Shown here: one piece after another, positions 16,001 to 24,763 of the stretch
How the letters are laid out: each line of letters begins with the position of its first letter
Position numbering within the stretch: the stretch's first letter is position 1
NCBI RefSeq assembly: GCF_018362995.1
Contig: NZ_CP074372.1
Span: 1,550,001 to 1,614,000 of the forward strand
Direction of reading: 5' to 3'
Length of the DNA stretch: 64,000 nt
Source of the DNA: Chryseobacterium indologenes
Lineage (GTDB): Bacteria; Bacteroidota; Bacteroidia; Flavobacteriales; Weeksellaceae
The notes under the pieces: generated by a model
Told to the model about the DNA's origin: nothing
The model's input: only the letters and a program-made list of their open reading frames with translations
Database searches by the model: none
Made by a program: the position numbers and the translations under genes

Positions 16001-16629
16001 TATAAATATTTTTCAATAATTGGTATAGCAACTTCAGCCATCATTCCATAGCCTTTTTCATTAGGATGAACTCCGTCTGCAGATAGTAAAATCTCTTTAT
16101 CTTCACTGAAAGCAGAATAAAAATCAATATACTCCAGTGAATGTTCTGCTGCAAGATCTTTAAGGATCTGATTATAGACAACAACATCCCGGTTGATTCT
16201 TTTTTTCCCGGAGCTTACTACTGCTCCATCTATTTTTTGAGAGAAAGGAAGGATGCTTACGAGATAAATTTCTTTGGAAAATTCTTTGGCGTGTGCGATG
16301 GCAATACTCATATTGTTTTTAAATTTTTCCGGATCTACAATCTGTATCCCGTCTTTTATCGCAAGGTCGTTGGCTCCGTAACTTAAAAAAACAAGGTTTC
16401 CATCAGTTGAATTTCTGGCACTGAGTTCGTGGGGAATTCTTTTCAGTAATCCTTCTGTAGTTTCTCCTCCGATTCCTAAATTGAATAAAATCAGTTCATC
16501 ACCATTTCCTTCGTGGAATTGCTGCAAGGCATATCTTTTCAGAATATCTACCCAGCCACCAAAAACACCGTCATATTCTCCGTAAGTAATGCTGTCACCG
16601 AAGAACAGCCCGTAAATAATTTTCTTCAT
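16000..16629 (-). CDS. SGNH/GDSL family hydrolase
   Basis: 209 residues with all SGNH blocks: GDSITYGE (catalytic serine, residues 11-18), GIGGET (block II glycine), YGANDLAI (block III asparagine) and DGVHPNEKGY (catalytic Asp and His). No signal peptide is evident: the N-terminus MKKIIYGLFFGDSI runs directly into block I, so it is probably cytoplasmic. Such enzymes are esterases, lipases or thioesterases. It overlaps the GGCT-like gene by one base and forms a two-gene unit with it. Confidence 0.92.
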   Translation of the reverse strand: MKKIIYGLFFGDSITYGEYDGVFGGWVDILKRYALQQFHEGNGDELILFNLGIGGETTEGLLKRIPHELSARNSTDGNLVFLSYGANDLAIKDGIQIVDPEKFKNNMSIAIAHAKEFSKEIYLVSILPFSQKIDGAVVSSGKKRINRDVVVYNQILKDLAAEHSLEYIDFYSAFSEDKEILLSADGVHPNEKGYGMMAEVAIPIIEKYL

Positions 16630-16975
16630 TCAATTCTTATTGTTTCCTTTTTGTTAAAGTAAAAATAGTGAGAAAAATTATTAATATCTTTCAACTTGCG
16701 TAGTTTTTAACGCAAAAGGTGCTAAGTATTTATATTTAATTCTTATGTTTTCGTTCGCAAAGGCGTTTCACTCAGCAATAGACCAATTTGTGCCCTAGTT
16801 GAATAAACTTTTTTGAACCATTAAGATTTTTGAAGGGGTGAAGAATAATTAAGGCAACAGCTAAAGCTATTATTAAGTAGCCTGCTTCATTCATCATTGA
16901 TGAATCTTAACTTTCCTTAAGATCTTTATTATTCTTAATGGTTTAAGATTCTAATTACTCATTGCTCATTACTTA
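16630..16975. other. 346-base gap with repeat fragments
   Basis: Contains a segment (16751-16776) shared with 63468-63492, an AACAGCTAAAGCTATTATT fragment like part of the dispersed repeat, and a 3' part rich in AATTCTTAATGG-type short repeats. No coding region was seen. Confidence 0.45.
16751..16776 (+). repeat. short dispersed repeat shared with the right end
   Basis: CGTTCGCAAAGGCGTTTCAC corresponds to TCGTTTGCAAGGCGTTTCAC near 63468, and both continue CTCAGC. About 23 of 25 bases agree. Confidence 0.55.
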
Positions 16976-17356
16976 TCATTCCAGCTTCAATGCAATATTA
17001 CTATGTGACTGTATAATTTCTACCAGGATTTCAAAAAGAGTCTGCCCTTTTCCTTCGGTCAAATCATCTAATTTCTGCTGAATCAATTCTATGTTGAATG
17101 GTTTTCCCTGTTTGATTTTATTGTTGTAGAATTCACAAGTGGCATCAAAACCAAGGTCTTTTTCTGATTTCTCTGATTCTTTCCAGATAATTTCAATTTC
17201 TTCTTTGCCTTCTATTACTCCGAAGCCTCCGTAGAGAATATCATCAAAGCCATCAAGCGTTCCGACTTTCCAATCTGCATCTTTCATCAGCACATGGGAA
17301 GCTTCATCGTAGAAACCGGCTAAAGACGAAAAATGACCGCCATGGATGACGATCAT
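16976..17356 (-). CDS. barstar-like ribonuclease inhibitor family protein
   Basis: 126 residues with the barstar fold signature: an N-terminal strand MIVIHGGHFSSLAGFYDEAS, then WKVGTLDGFDDILYGGFG, which matches the conserved LxAxxDxLxG helix region that contacts the ribonuclease in barstar. The family inhibits barnase-type RNases, but many members stand alone with unknown partners; no barnase-like gene is nearby. The frame opens upstream at a GTG inside purL, but the ATG at 17356, 13 bases after the purL stop, begins the fold. Co-transcription with purL is likely. Confidence 0.78.
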   Translation of the reverse strand: MIVIHGGHFSSLAGFYDEASHVLMKDADWKVGTLDGFDDILYGGFGVIEGKEEIEIIWKESEKSEKDLGFDATCEFYNNKIKQGKPFNIELIQQKLDDLTEGKGQTLFEILVEIIQSHSNIALKLE

Positions 17357-17369
17357 TTTTCTTGTATTG

Positions 17370-20300
17370 TTATTTGAAGTATTCAACACCGTTTTTGAAT
17401 ATGTTGTGATAATTCGCGGTTGGTATATTTTTCATGAGACCTTCAGCAAATCGTTCCGGGTGTCCCATTCTTCCGTAGATCTTTCCACATGGGCTGGTAA
17501 CTCCTTCAATTCCGAATAATGAGTTATTCGGGTTAAACGGCATCCCGTGAGCGATGTTTCCATCAAAATCTATGTATTGGGTAGCAATTTGTCCGTTTTC
17601 ATACAACTTTTTGATTTCTTCTTCTGAAGCCATGAAACGTCCTTCTCCGTGGGAAATCGGAATAGTGAAAGTCTGATCTTTCATTCCTTTTAACCATGGG
17701 CTTTCGTCATTCACTACTTTTACAGTAACCATCTGAGAGATGTGTCTTCTGATCGCGTTGTGAGCTAACGTTGGAGAGTTTTCATCCAAATCTTTGATTC
17801 TTCCGTAAGGCAGCAATCCAGATTTCACAAGAGCCTGGAATCCGTTACAGATACCGATGATCATACCATCTCTGTCTAATAATTCATGAACTACATTTTT
17901 CATTTTCTCGTTTTTCAGAACGTTAACAATGAATTTTGCAGAACCGTCCGGCTCATCACCAGCAGAGAAACCTCCTGAGAATGCCAGAATCTGAGAGGTT
18001 CTGATCTCTTCAACCCAAGCATCAATACTTTCCTCCAATAATTGGTGATTGATATTGATCAAAGGCAAGCTGCTCACTACAGCACCTTCTTTCTGGAATG
18101 CATTCAGCGTGTCATACTCACAGTTGGTTCCCGGGAATACCGGAGCGAATACTTTTGGCTGAGCAATTCCGTGTTTTTTAATGATGATATTTCTTGGGTG
18201 GATTGAATTTGATTTTTCATCAATTTCAACCGTAATCTTTTCTTTTTCTACTGTCGGGAAAAGGTTTTCGAATGTATTTGTATTAGCGGATACAAGGTCT
18301 ACGATATTGGATTCAAGACCGTTGATCTTTACAATACCTGAATCTTTTACTTCTCCGATAAGCTGAAGAGCTGCTGAGCTTAATTCTTCTTTCGCTTCAA
18401 TAACTAGGCTTCCGATATTTTTAGCCAATAAAACATTTTCATCAGCATTGATATCAGCTCCTAATCTGTTTCCAAAGCTCATTTTTGCTAAAGCTACGGC
18501 AAGACCTCCTTCTTTCACTGTTTTCACAGAAACGATTTTTCCTGCTTTGATATTTTCGAAAATGAATTCAAAAACTTCTTTTAAGGCATCATAGTTTGGA
18601 AGTCCGCTTTCCTGAGCAATATGATTAAAGAAATACAGTTTGTTTCCTGCGCTTTTCAGTTCAGGAGAGATGATATTTTCTTTATCCCCATTGGCACATG
18701 CAAAAGAAATCAAGGTTGGCGGAACATTCAGGTCCTGGTAAGTTCCACTCATGGAGTCTTTTCCTCCGATAGCAGCAAGACCTAAATTGATCTGTGCATC
18801 ATAAGCTCCTAAAAGTGAAGCTAAAGGTTTACCCCATTTTTCAGGGTTTTGACCTAGTTTTTCAAAGTATTCCTGGAAGCTTAGCCTGATGTTTTTGTAA
18901 TCACCACCCATCGCTGCAATTTTCGCAACACTTTCTACTACAGCATAAGATGCTCCAAGTAATGAGTTTTGTTTTGAAATTTCAGCATCAAATCCCCAGC
19001 TTGCCAAAGAAACTGTTTTAATATCTTTTGCTCCTAAAATAGGGAGTGCCTGCACACTTCCTTCCATCAGAGTCTGCTGATATTTTCCACCTAAAGGCAT
19101 TGCTACTGTTGTGGCTCCAATTGAAGAGTCAAACATTTCAAGCAACCCTTTCTGGGAAGCTACGTTTTTGTCTTTTAAGATGTTCAGGAAGTTTTCTGCC
19201 GTGAAAGCTTTGGTTTCTTCTTTTACTTCTTCAAGGTGAGTGATTTTCACTTCCTGAGATTTTGAACATCCATTGGTATCTAAGAAAGCTCTTGAAAGGT
19301 CTACAATTTTATCTCCCTTCCAGAACATCTGCATTCTTCCTGAATCTGTCACTTTTGCTACTTCTACAGCAACAATGTTTTCAGCTTCACAGAATTTAAT
19401 GAATTTTTCTTTATCCTGAGGATCTACAACCACAGCCATTCTTTCCTGAGATTCAGAAATCGCCAGTTCGGTTCCGTTTAATCCTTCATATTTTAATGGT
19501 AATACATCAAGGTTTACTTCTAAAGAGTCTGCAATTTCACCAATTGCCACAGAAACACCTCCTGCTCCGAAGTCATTTGATTTTTTGATCAGCTTCGTTA
19601 CTTCAGGATTTCTGAATAATCTTTGAATTTTACGTTCTTCTACAGCATTTCCTTTCTGAACTTCGGAACTCATGGTATGGATAGAAGTCTCGTCCTGTTC
19701 TTTTGAACTTCCGCTTGCTCCACCTACTCCGTCACGACCTGTTGCACCTCCTAAAATAATGATGGAGTCACCATTTTCAGGCTTCTCACGTCTTACCCAA
19801 TCTACTGGAACAGCTCCGGTAACGAAACCTACTTCCATTCTCTTGGCTTTGTATCCTTCGTCATAGATTTCGGAAACCATTGTAGTCGCAAGACCAATCT
19901 GGTTACCATAAGATGAATATCCGTTGGCAGCCTGTTTTGTAATGGTTTTCTGAGGTAATTTTCCTGGTAATGTTTTATCAACTGATTCCAAAACATCTGC
20001 AGCACCTGTTAATCTCATCGCCTGGAATACAAAAGATCTTCCGGATAACGGGTCTCTGATCGCACCTCCTAAACAAGTTGATGCACCACCAAACGGCTCA
20101 ATTTCTGTAGGGTGATTGTGTGTTTCGTTTTTGAATAATAAATACCAGGGTTCTTTTTTACCATCATATTCTGCTTCGATCTGGATCGTACACGCATTTA
20201 TCTCGTCTGAAATAACAAGATTATCCAGGTTACCTGTTTTATGGAAATATTTACCGCATACTGTTGCGAGATCCATTAGGGAAATTGGCTTCAGCTCACG

Positions 20301-21065
20301 GCCTAAGAATTTTCTTTTTTCGATATAATCATTGAAAATAGTTTCCAATGTGTGTTTGAACTGACCTTCAAACTGAATGTCTGACAATTCCGTTTCAAAA
20401 GTCGTGTGACGACAGTGGTCACTCCAGTATGTGTCTAATACTTTTAATTCTGTTTCCGTAGGATTTCTCTCTTCAGTTTTGAAGTATTCCTGAATGAATT
20501 TCAGGTCATCCAATCCTAAAGCAAAACCATGATTATTGTAGAAGTTTTCAAGTTCTGCATCATTGAAATTGATAAAGTTTTCGTGGATAATCACTTTTGA
20601 TGGCGTTTCATCTGCAGGAATATCCAGAATTGACAAGTCTTTCTCCTGAGATTCTACTTTGTTGATCAGAAGGTCTTTGATTTTCACCAAATCTGCTTCA
20701 GAAACTCCTTCAAATTCGATCAGTTTTCCACTTCTTACTTTTGATTTTTCATTTTCTGTAAGCAATGCAATACACTGCTGTGCAGAATCTGCTCTCTGAT
20801 CATACTGACCTGGCAAAAATTCCATTCCGAAATGAATAGCTTTTGCAGGGTTTTCTGTATGCAAAATATCAGTAACAGGGTCTACGAAAGTGTTGTTCAC
20901 TACTTTTTCAAATTCTCCGTCGTTCAGATTGAAAATATCGTACACGTTGTATACTTTCACACTTTGAACTGCCGGAACCACCGCTTTTACTTCATCAAAA
21001 ATTTTTGGACTTTCAACATCGAAAATTCCTCTTTTTTCTACGAAAATTCTTTTGTTATTAGACAT
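17370..21065 (-). CDS. purL: phosphoribosylformylglycinamidine synthase
   Basis: 1231-residue single-chain FGAM synthase, the large form that fuses synthetase and glutaminase; it makes FGAM from FGAR, ATP and glutamine in purine biosynthesis. The N-terminal domain and linker are followed by two AIRS-like halves (DTYWSDHCRHTTFETEL at about 208-224; KNETHNHPTEIEPFGGAST; GGATGRDGVGGASGSS). A class I glutaminase domain occupies about 985-1231, with C1073 in GICNGFQ as nucleophile and the HPERF region near the end. A 28-bp sequence just upstream of its start is duplicated before the neighbouring DUF1016 gene. Confidence 0.97.
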   Translation of the reverse strand: MSNNKRIFVEKRGIFDVESPKIFDEVKAVVPAVQSVKVYNVYDIFNLNDGEFEKVVNNTFVDPVTDILHTENPAKAIHFGMEFLPGQYDQRADSAQQCIALLTENEKSKVRSGKLIEFEGVSEADLVKIKDLLINKVESQEKDLSILDIPADETPSKVIIHENFINFNDAELENFYNNHGFALGLDDLKFIQEYFKTEERNPTETELKVLDTYWSDHCRHTTFETELSDIQFEGQFKHTLETIFNDYIEKRKFLGRELKPISLMDLATVCGKYFHKTGNLDNLVISDEINACTIQIEAEYDGKKEPWYLLFKNETHNHPTEIEPFGGASTCLGGAIRDPLSGRSFVFQAMRLTGAADVLESVDKTLPGKLPQKTITKQAANGYSSYGNQIGLATTMVSEIYDEGYKAKRMEVGFVTGAVPVDWVRREKPENGDSIIILGGATGRDGVGGASGSSKEQDETSIHTMSSEVQKGNAVEERKIQRLFRNPEVTKLIKKSNDFGAGGVSVAIGEIADSLEVNLDVLPLKYEGLNGTELAISESQERMAVVVDPQDKEKFIKFCEAENIVAVEVAKVTDSGRMQMFWKGDKIVDLSRAFLDTNGCSKSQEVKITHLEEVKEETKAFTAENFLNILKDKNVASQKGLLEMFDSSIGATTVAMPLGGKYQQTLMEGSVQALPILGAKDIKTVSLASWGFDAEISKQNSLLGASYAVVESVAKIAAMGGDYKNIRLSFQEYFEKLGQNPEKWGKPLASLLGAYDAQINLGLAAIGGKDSMSGTYQDLNVPPTLISFACANGDKENIISPELKSAGNKLYFFNHIAQESGLPNYDALKEVFEFIFENIKAGKIVSVKTVKEGGLAVALAKMSFGNRLGADINADENVLLAKNIGSLVIEAKEELSSAALQLIGEVKDSGIVKINGLESNIVDLVSANTNTFENLFPTVEKEKITVEIDEKSNSIHPRNIIIKKHGIAQPKVFAPVFPGTNCEYDTLNAFQKEGAVVSSLPLININHQLLEESIDAWVEEIRTSQILAFSGGFSAGDEPDGSAKFIVNVLKNEKMKNVVHELLDRDGMIIGICNGFQALVKSGLLPYGRIKDLDENSPTLAHNAIRRHISQMVTVKVVNDESPWLKGMKDQTFTIPISHGEGRFMASEEEIKKLYENGQIATQYIDFDGNIAHGMPFNPNNSLFGIEGVTSPCGKIYGRMGHPERFAEGLMKNIPTANYHNIFKNGVEYFK

Positions 21066-21071
21066 TAGATG

Positions 21072-21099
21072 TCAGATTTTTAATATTAGATTTATTTTT
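21072..21099. repeat. 28-bp direct repeat, purL-side copy
   Basis: Begins TCAGATTTTTAATATTAGAT and is identical over 28 bases to 22141-22168. It lies between the purL start (21065) and the DUF1016 stop and includes the last codons of the latter. Confidence 0.9.
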
Positions 21100-22126
21100 T
21101 ATTTTCAAATTTATTTCTTGCTATCTCTATTGAACGATGCAATTTTTCAAGCAAAACTTTTTCAGAAGGTAAGATAAGTAAATATTCTGCAACTTTTATA
21201 TTATCCCCTCCCAGATTCATAAGTTCAATATGTTCGGAATTTTTTCCTGAACAAAGAATTAAACCAATAGGTGGATTTTCACCTTCTACTTTTTCATATT
21301 TATTAAGATAGGAAAGATAAAGTTCCATCTGACCTTTATGGCTGGCTTCAAATTCACCTAATTTCAGTTCGATAACCACTAAAGATTTTAGTTTTCTATG
21401 ATAGAAAAGTAAATCCAGATAGTAATCTCTGTTATCTATTGTGATTCTTTTTTGTCTTGAAAGAAAAGCGAAATCAGTTCCTAACTCAGAAATGAATTTT
21501 TGAAGTTCTACAATAATGGCTTCTTCTAAATCTTTTTCAGAAAAGGTATCTTTCAATTCTAAAAAATCAAGAAAATAAGGGTCTTTAAAAACCAAATCAG
21601 GATTAAGGATATTATTTTCAGACCAATTTTTAAGTTCTCTATCTATTATCTCTTCAGGTTTTTTACTGATGGCTGTTCGCTCAAAAAGCAAAGAATTAAT
21701 CTTGTCTCTTAGAACTCTCACACTCCAGTTTTCAATCTTACAGACTTCAAGATAAAAGTTTCGCTTAGTATCTTCAGAAATAGGAATAAGGAGTAAAAAA
21801 TGGGTCCATGATAATTGTCGCATCGCTGATGCGACAATTTCAAAATCATCAAAAACAGAGGCAAACTGTATCATTTTTCTGATGTTTTTTTCAGAAAATG
21901 AATTTCCAAATTCTAAAATAAGCTGCTGAGAAATTTGAAAAATGATCTCTTTACCATACTCCGCTCTTTTATTCCCTAAAATATCTTCATTTATTCTTTG
22001 TCCGATTTTCCAGTACAAAACCACCATTGCTGAGTTTACCTGAGCCGCAACCTGATACTTAGTCTTATCAACCAGTTCTTTCAGATCGGTAATTAATTGT
22101 TGATGGTTCTGATTTTGTAACATCAT
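21092..22126 (-). CDS. DUF1016 (YhcG-like) PD-(D/E)XK nuclease family protein
   Basis: 344 residues. The N-terminal half (about 10-165) is the helical DUF1016_N domain with AQVNSAMVVLYWKIGQRI and RQLSWTHFLLL. The C-terminal half holds the nuclease core DLLFYHRKLKSLVVIELKLG (PD-(D/E)XK form: D, then E-x-K on the next strand), followed by GQMELYLSYLNKYE. Family members are often accessory genes near restriction or mobile loci, with RmuC-like or recombination roles proposed but unproven. The gene separates purL from the genes before it and is bracketed by an exact 28-bp direct repeat, which suggests a cassette-like insertion. An internal 12-bp inverted repeat is present. Confidence 0.9.
   Translation of the reverse strand: MMLQNQNHQQLITDLKELVDKTKYQVAAQVNSAMVVLYWKIGQRINEDILGNKRAEYGKEIIFQISQQLILEFGNSFSEKNIRKMIQFASVFDDFEIVASAMRQLSWTHFLLLIPISEDTKRNFYLEVCKIENWSVRVLRDKINSLLFERTAISKKPEEIIDRELKNWSENNILNPDLVFKDPYFLDFLELKDTFSEKDLEEAIIVELQKFISELGTDFAFLSRQKRITIDNRDYYLDLLFYHRKLKSLVVIELKLGEFEASHKGQMELYLSYLNKYEKVEGENPPIGLILCSGKNSEHIELMNLGGDNIKVAEYLLILPSEKVLLEKLHRSIEIARNKFENKK
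21813..21839. repeat. perfect 12-bp inverted repeat inside the DUF1016 gene
   Basis: AATTGTCGCATC (21813-21824) and GATGCGACAATT (21828-21839) are perfect complements around a 3-base loop. It encodes the stretch EIVASAMRQL, a conserved family segment, so it is part of the coding sequence rather than an obvious insertion. Confidence 0.75.
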
Positions 22127-22140
22127 TTAAAAATTAAATA

Positions 22141-22168
22141 TCAGATTTTTAATATTAGATTTATTTTT
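22141..22168. repeat. 28-bp direct repeat, distal copy
   Basis: Identical over 28 bases to 21072-21099. It lies 14 bases upstream of the DUF1016 start codon, so both DUF1016 and purL have this sequence as their leader. Confidence 0.9.
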
Positions 22169-22295
22169 CTTTTACTTTTTCTGAGTTAAGAGCATCCCTA
22201 TCAGATTGTTGATTTCCGTACTGATAGTTTATCATCCACCCTCTATTATTGAGTACAAATTTACTCTTTTACTTTCTTTTTCTTCTATCTTTTTC

Positions 22296-23723
22296 TTATA
22301 ATACCAATGTCAGATTATTATCTTTGGTACCATCATTATTAGATGCGTTTTTTGAAGCTCCAATCCATTCTTCTTTATTCAATACAAATTTAAAAGAATA
22401 GGGCTTTCCTTTTTCAAATCGAGAGACAGGAATCTCCAATTCATAGAGGTTTTTATCCCTTTTTATCATTTGATATTCTTTATTTTCAGCATCCCAGTTA
22501 TTGAAACTTCCTGCTACATTGATGTTATTGATAAGGTTTCCATTCATATTTTTCGGATGTATGTAAGAAAAAACGATTTTATCTTTCTTTATGGAATATC
22601 CATACATCTGTTTTTTATCTGAAGTGGAAACAAGATCAGCTACTAAGCTTGTCGTACCATTATAAAGCGAGGAAAATGTTTCAGGTCCATTGATGTTTAC
22701 AATGATGCAGACTCCAATATTTAATTCAGGAAACACTGTAAACAGGCTATTTATCCCATAAGATCCACCGTGCTTAAAACCTCTTTTACCATGTTCTGTT
22801 ATCCAATATCTGTCCCAAAAATATCCATACCAGGCTTCTTTGCTATTTTCAATATTTCTTTGAGATTCCTGTACGATTTTGTTTTGTGAATCGAGCTCTT
22901 CTTTTAAAAACTTCATCATATCTCCCATCGTAGATTCAGTTTTCGAGCCACCTGATCCCCACAGAAGGCTATGTGAAACGGGCATCAGACGATAATTTTC
23001 ATGATATCCATTGGCCTGAGCTTCATTTTTGCCAAGTTCCAGTTTGGTATGGTTCATCCCGGTTTTTGAAAAAATATTTTCTTTTAAAATGGTTTCATAG
23101 CTCTTTCCGTAAATATTTTCCAACATGAGACCAGTTAATTCAAGGCTTAAATTACTGTATTTATATTCTTTACCTGGCTCCATGTTTAATTTAACCGTTC
23201 CCAGATCTTTTTTAAAGTCTTCTTTTGTATATCCATCATTAAGCTTCTCGTATAGAAAAGCTGTTTCATCTGTCATGTTTTTTCTCAGCTCATCATCAAT
23301 AGGAAGATTTCTGGGTAAAGCGGTTTCATAAGAAATTAAATTCCTAACTTTTATGGGAACACCATTATATTCTAAGTTTGGATAAGGTTCTTTCAGATAT
23401 TTACGTACATCATCATCAAGGCTTATTTTCCCTTCCATAACTGCCTGCGCCAATAACTGGCCTGTAAAAAGCTTGGTAATGGAAGCTATAGCAAAATATG
23501 TATTATCATCTGCTTTATTTCCTTTTCCTTTGTCTATTTCCCCAAAGTGTCTGGTATAGATTTTTCCATCTTTTATAATCCCTACAGAAACAGAATATGC
23601 TTTTGATTCTTCTGCAACTTTCTGAGCAGCTGCATCTATGACTGAGTAAACTGCTTTATCTGTTTGCGCATAATTTTTCACAAATCCCAAAGCCAAAATG
23701 AATACTAGTATATGTTTTTTCAT
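22296..23723 (-). CDS. class C beta-lactamase-family serine hydrolase with C-terminal CBM48-like domain
   Basis: 475 residues with a signal peptide (ending KNYAQ). The beta-lactamase/DD-peptidase fold shows SITK (S81, K84), KYSN (the YxN motif) and KHGGSYG (the KTG-equivalent box), so it is a probable periplasmic esterase or peptidase rather than a true beta-lactamase. Residues about 395-475 form a separate beta-sandwich with NINVAGSFNNWD, typical of CBM48/AMPK-glycogen-binding domains, and ending NNLTLVL. The fusion suggests a glycan- or peptide-bound substrate. It is followed upstream by the WG-repeat gene 17 bases away, so they may share an mRNA. Confidence 0.88.
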   Translation of the reverse strand: MKKHILVFILALGFVKNYAQTDKAVYSVIDAAAQKVAEESKAYSVSVGIIKDGKIYTRHFGEIDKGKGNKADDNTYFAIASITKLFTGQLLAQAVMEGKISLDDDVRKYLKEPYPNLEYNGVPIKVRNLISYETALPRNLPIDDELRKNMTDETAFLYEKLNDGYTKEDFKKDLGTVKLNMEPGKEYKYSNLSLELTGLMLENIYGKSYETILKENIFSKTGMNHTKLELGKNEAQANGYHENYRLMPVSHSLLWGSGGSKTESTMGDMMKFLKEELDSQNKIVQESQRNIENSKEAWYGYFWDRYWITEHGKRGFKHGGSYGINSLFTVFPELNIGVCIIVNINGPETFSSLYNGTTSLVADLVSTSDKKQMYGYSIKKDKIVFSYIHPKNMNGNLINNINVAGSFNNWDAENKEYQMIKRDKNLYELEIPVSRFEKGKPYSFKFVLNKEEWIGASKNASNNDGTKDNNLTLVL

Positions 23724-23740
23724 CTGCTGAGTAAATTATG

Positions 23741-24712
23741 CTATTTGTTTATGAATTTGTTAGGATTATCCTTATGTTCTTTCTGAAAATCCTCTGCATT
23801 TTTTATTTCTTCTTTCAACCAGTTTTCGAAAGGAACTTTCTTTTCATTAAAGTCCTCAATGGCATAAAATGTTTTGCCATCTTCTGAAACCAGAAACTTG
23901 AAGCGGTAAAGCATATCTAAATCTTTTTTCCTATCATTATAAGTATTCACCTGATAATAGGGAAAATTTTCTTTTGGCCTTTCTATGATTTCAAAAAACA
24001 GATTCTTTTCATTTTCAGACAGTTTATTGTAAAAGTTTACATAATAAAGATCTGAAAGCTTTTTCTTCTGCTTTTGAAAGAACTGAAGAATACTTTTTTC
24101 TTTTTCATTGTATTGAAATGGATTCGGATAATATTTCCCATCTATTTCAACATCCTGATCTGTTTGTTTTGCTAATGGCTGAACGACTTGTCCTTTAACA
24201 TTCATCATTCCCCATTTTCCACCTACAATGGATCTGTGCTCGTCATTTGTTTTTTCCCAATCACAGCCGTCACAAAATGCAGCGTATCCGTAATTAAAGG
24301 GTGATACAAAATCATGCTCAGCTTCAATAACGATCTTACCGTTACGGTCTGCAAATCCTACTTTACCATTTTTAACCAATCTTCTCAGTCCTTCAGAGAA
24401 ATAATCTGCTCCATTGTCAAAAAGGAAAGGCTGATACAGGAATTTCCCATTTCTATCATACACATAACCCCATGAATTTTTCTCCGGTTTTTCACCTTCT
24501 TTACTTCCGTCAAAAAGAATGGTTTCTCCTTCTACAGGATCTCCATCTTTAAGAAATGAAAAGACTTTGAACTGTGCCGGAACAATTATTTTTCCGGCCT
24601 TATCTTTTACTCCTACTAAAGAATCTTTGGATTTGAAATAATGTAAATCCTCTTTACTCTGAGAAAAAGAAATGATGGGTGTCAATAAAATGGTTACCAG
24701 TAGTTTTTTCAT
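23741..24712 (-). CDS. secreted WG-repeat protein
   Basis: 323 residues with a signal peptide (MKKLLVTILLTPIISFSQ). Several WG-type repeats follow: SLVGVKDKAGKIIVPAQF, NSWGYVYDRNGKFLYQP, GKVGFADRNGKIVIEAEH and GKWGMMNVKGQVVQPL. These repeats form beta-propeller-like surfaces of unknown role. The C-terminal 110 residues are charged and helical with no recognised domain. The frame opens 15 codons further upstream, but that segment is inside the purB terminator hairpin; the ATG at 24712 begins the signal peptide. Confidence 0.85.
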   Translation of the reverse strand: MKKLLVTILLTPIISFSQSKEDLHYFKSKDSLVGVKDKAGKIIVPAQFKVFSFLKDGDPVEGETILFDGSKEGEKPEKNSWGYVYDRNGKFLYQPFLFDNGADYFSEGLRRLVKNGKVGFADRNGKIVIEAEHDFVSPFNYGYAAFCDGCDWEKTNDEHRSIVGGKWGMMNVKGQVVQPLAKQTDQDVEIDGKYYPNPFQYNEKEKSILQFFQKQKKKLSDLYYVNFYNKLSENEKNLFFEIIERPKENFPYYQVNTYNDRKKDLDMLYRFKFLVSEDGKTFYAIEDFNEKKVPFENWLKEEIKNAEDFQKEHKDNPNKFINK

Positions 24713-24733
24713 ATTGATCGGGGTTGGAAATAA

Positions 24734-24760
24734 AATATGCAGCCGAAAAGACTGCATATT
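24734..24760 (-). terminator. terminator of purB
   Basis: AATATGCAG and CTGCATATT form a perfect 9-bp stem with a 9-base loop, 3 bases after the purB stop, followed on the minus strand by TTTTATTT. Confidence 0.75.
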
Positions 24761-24763
24761 GTT

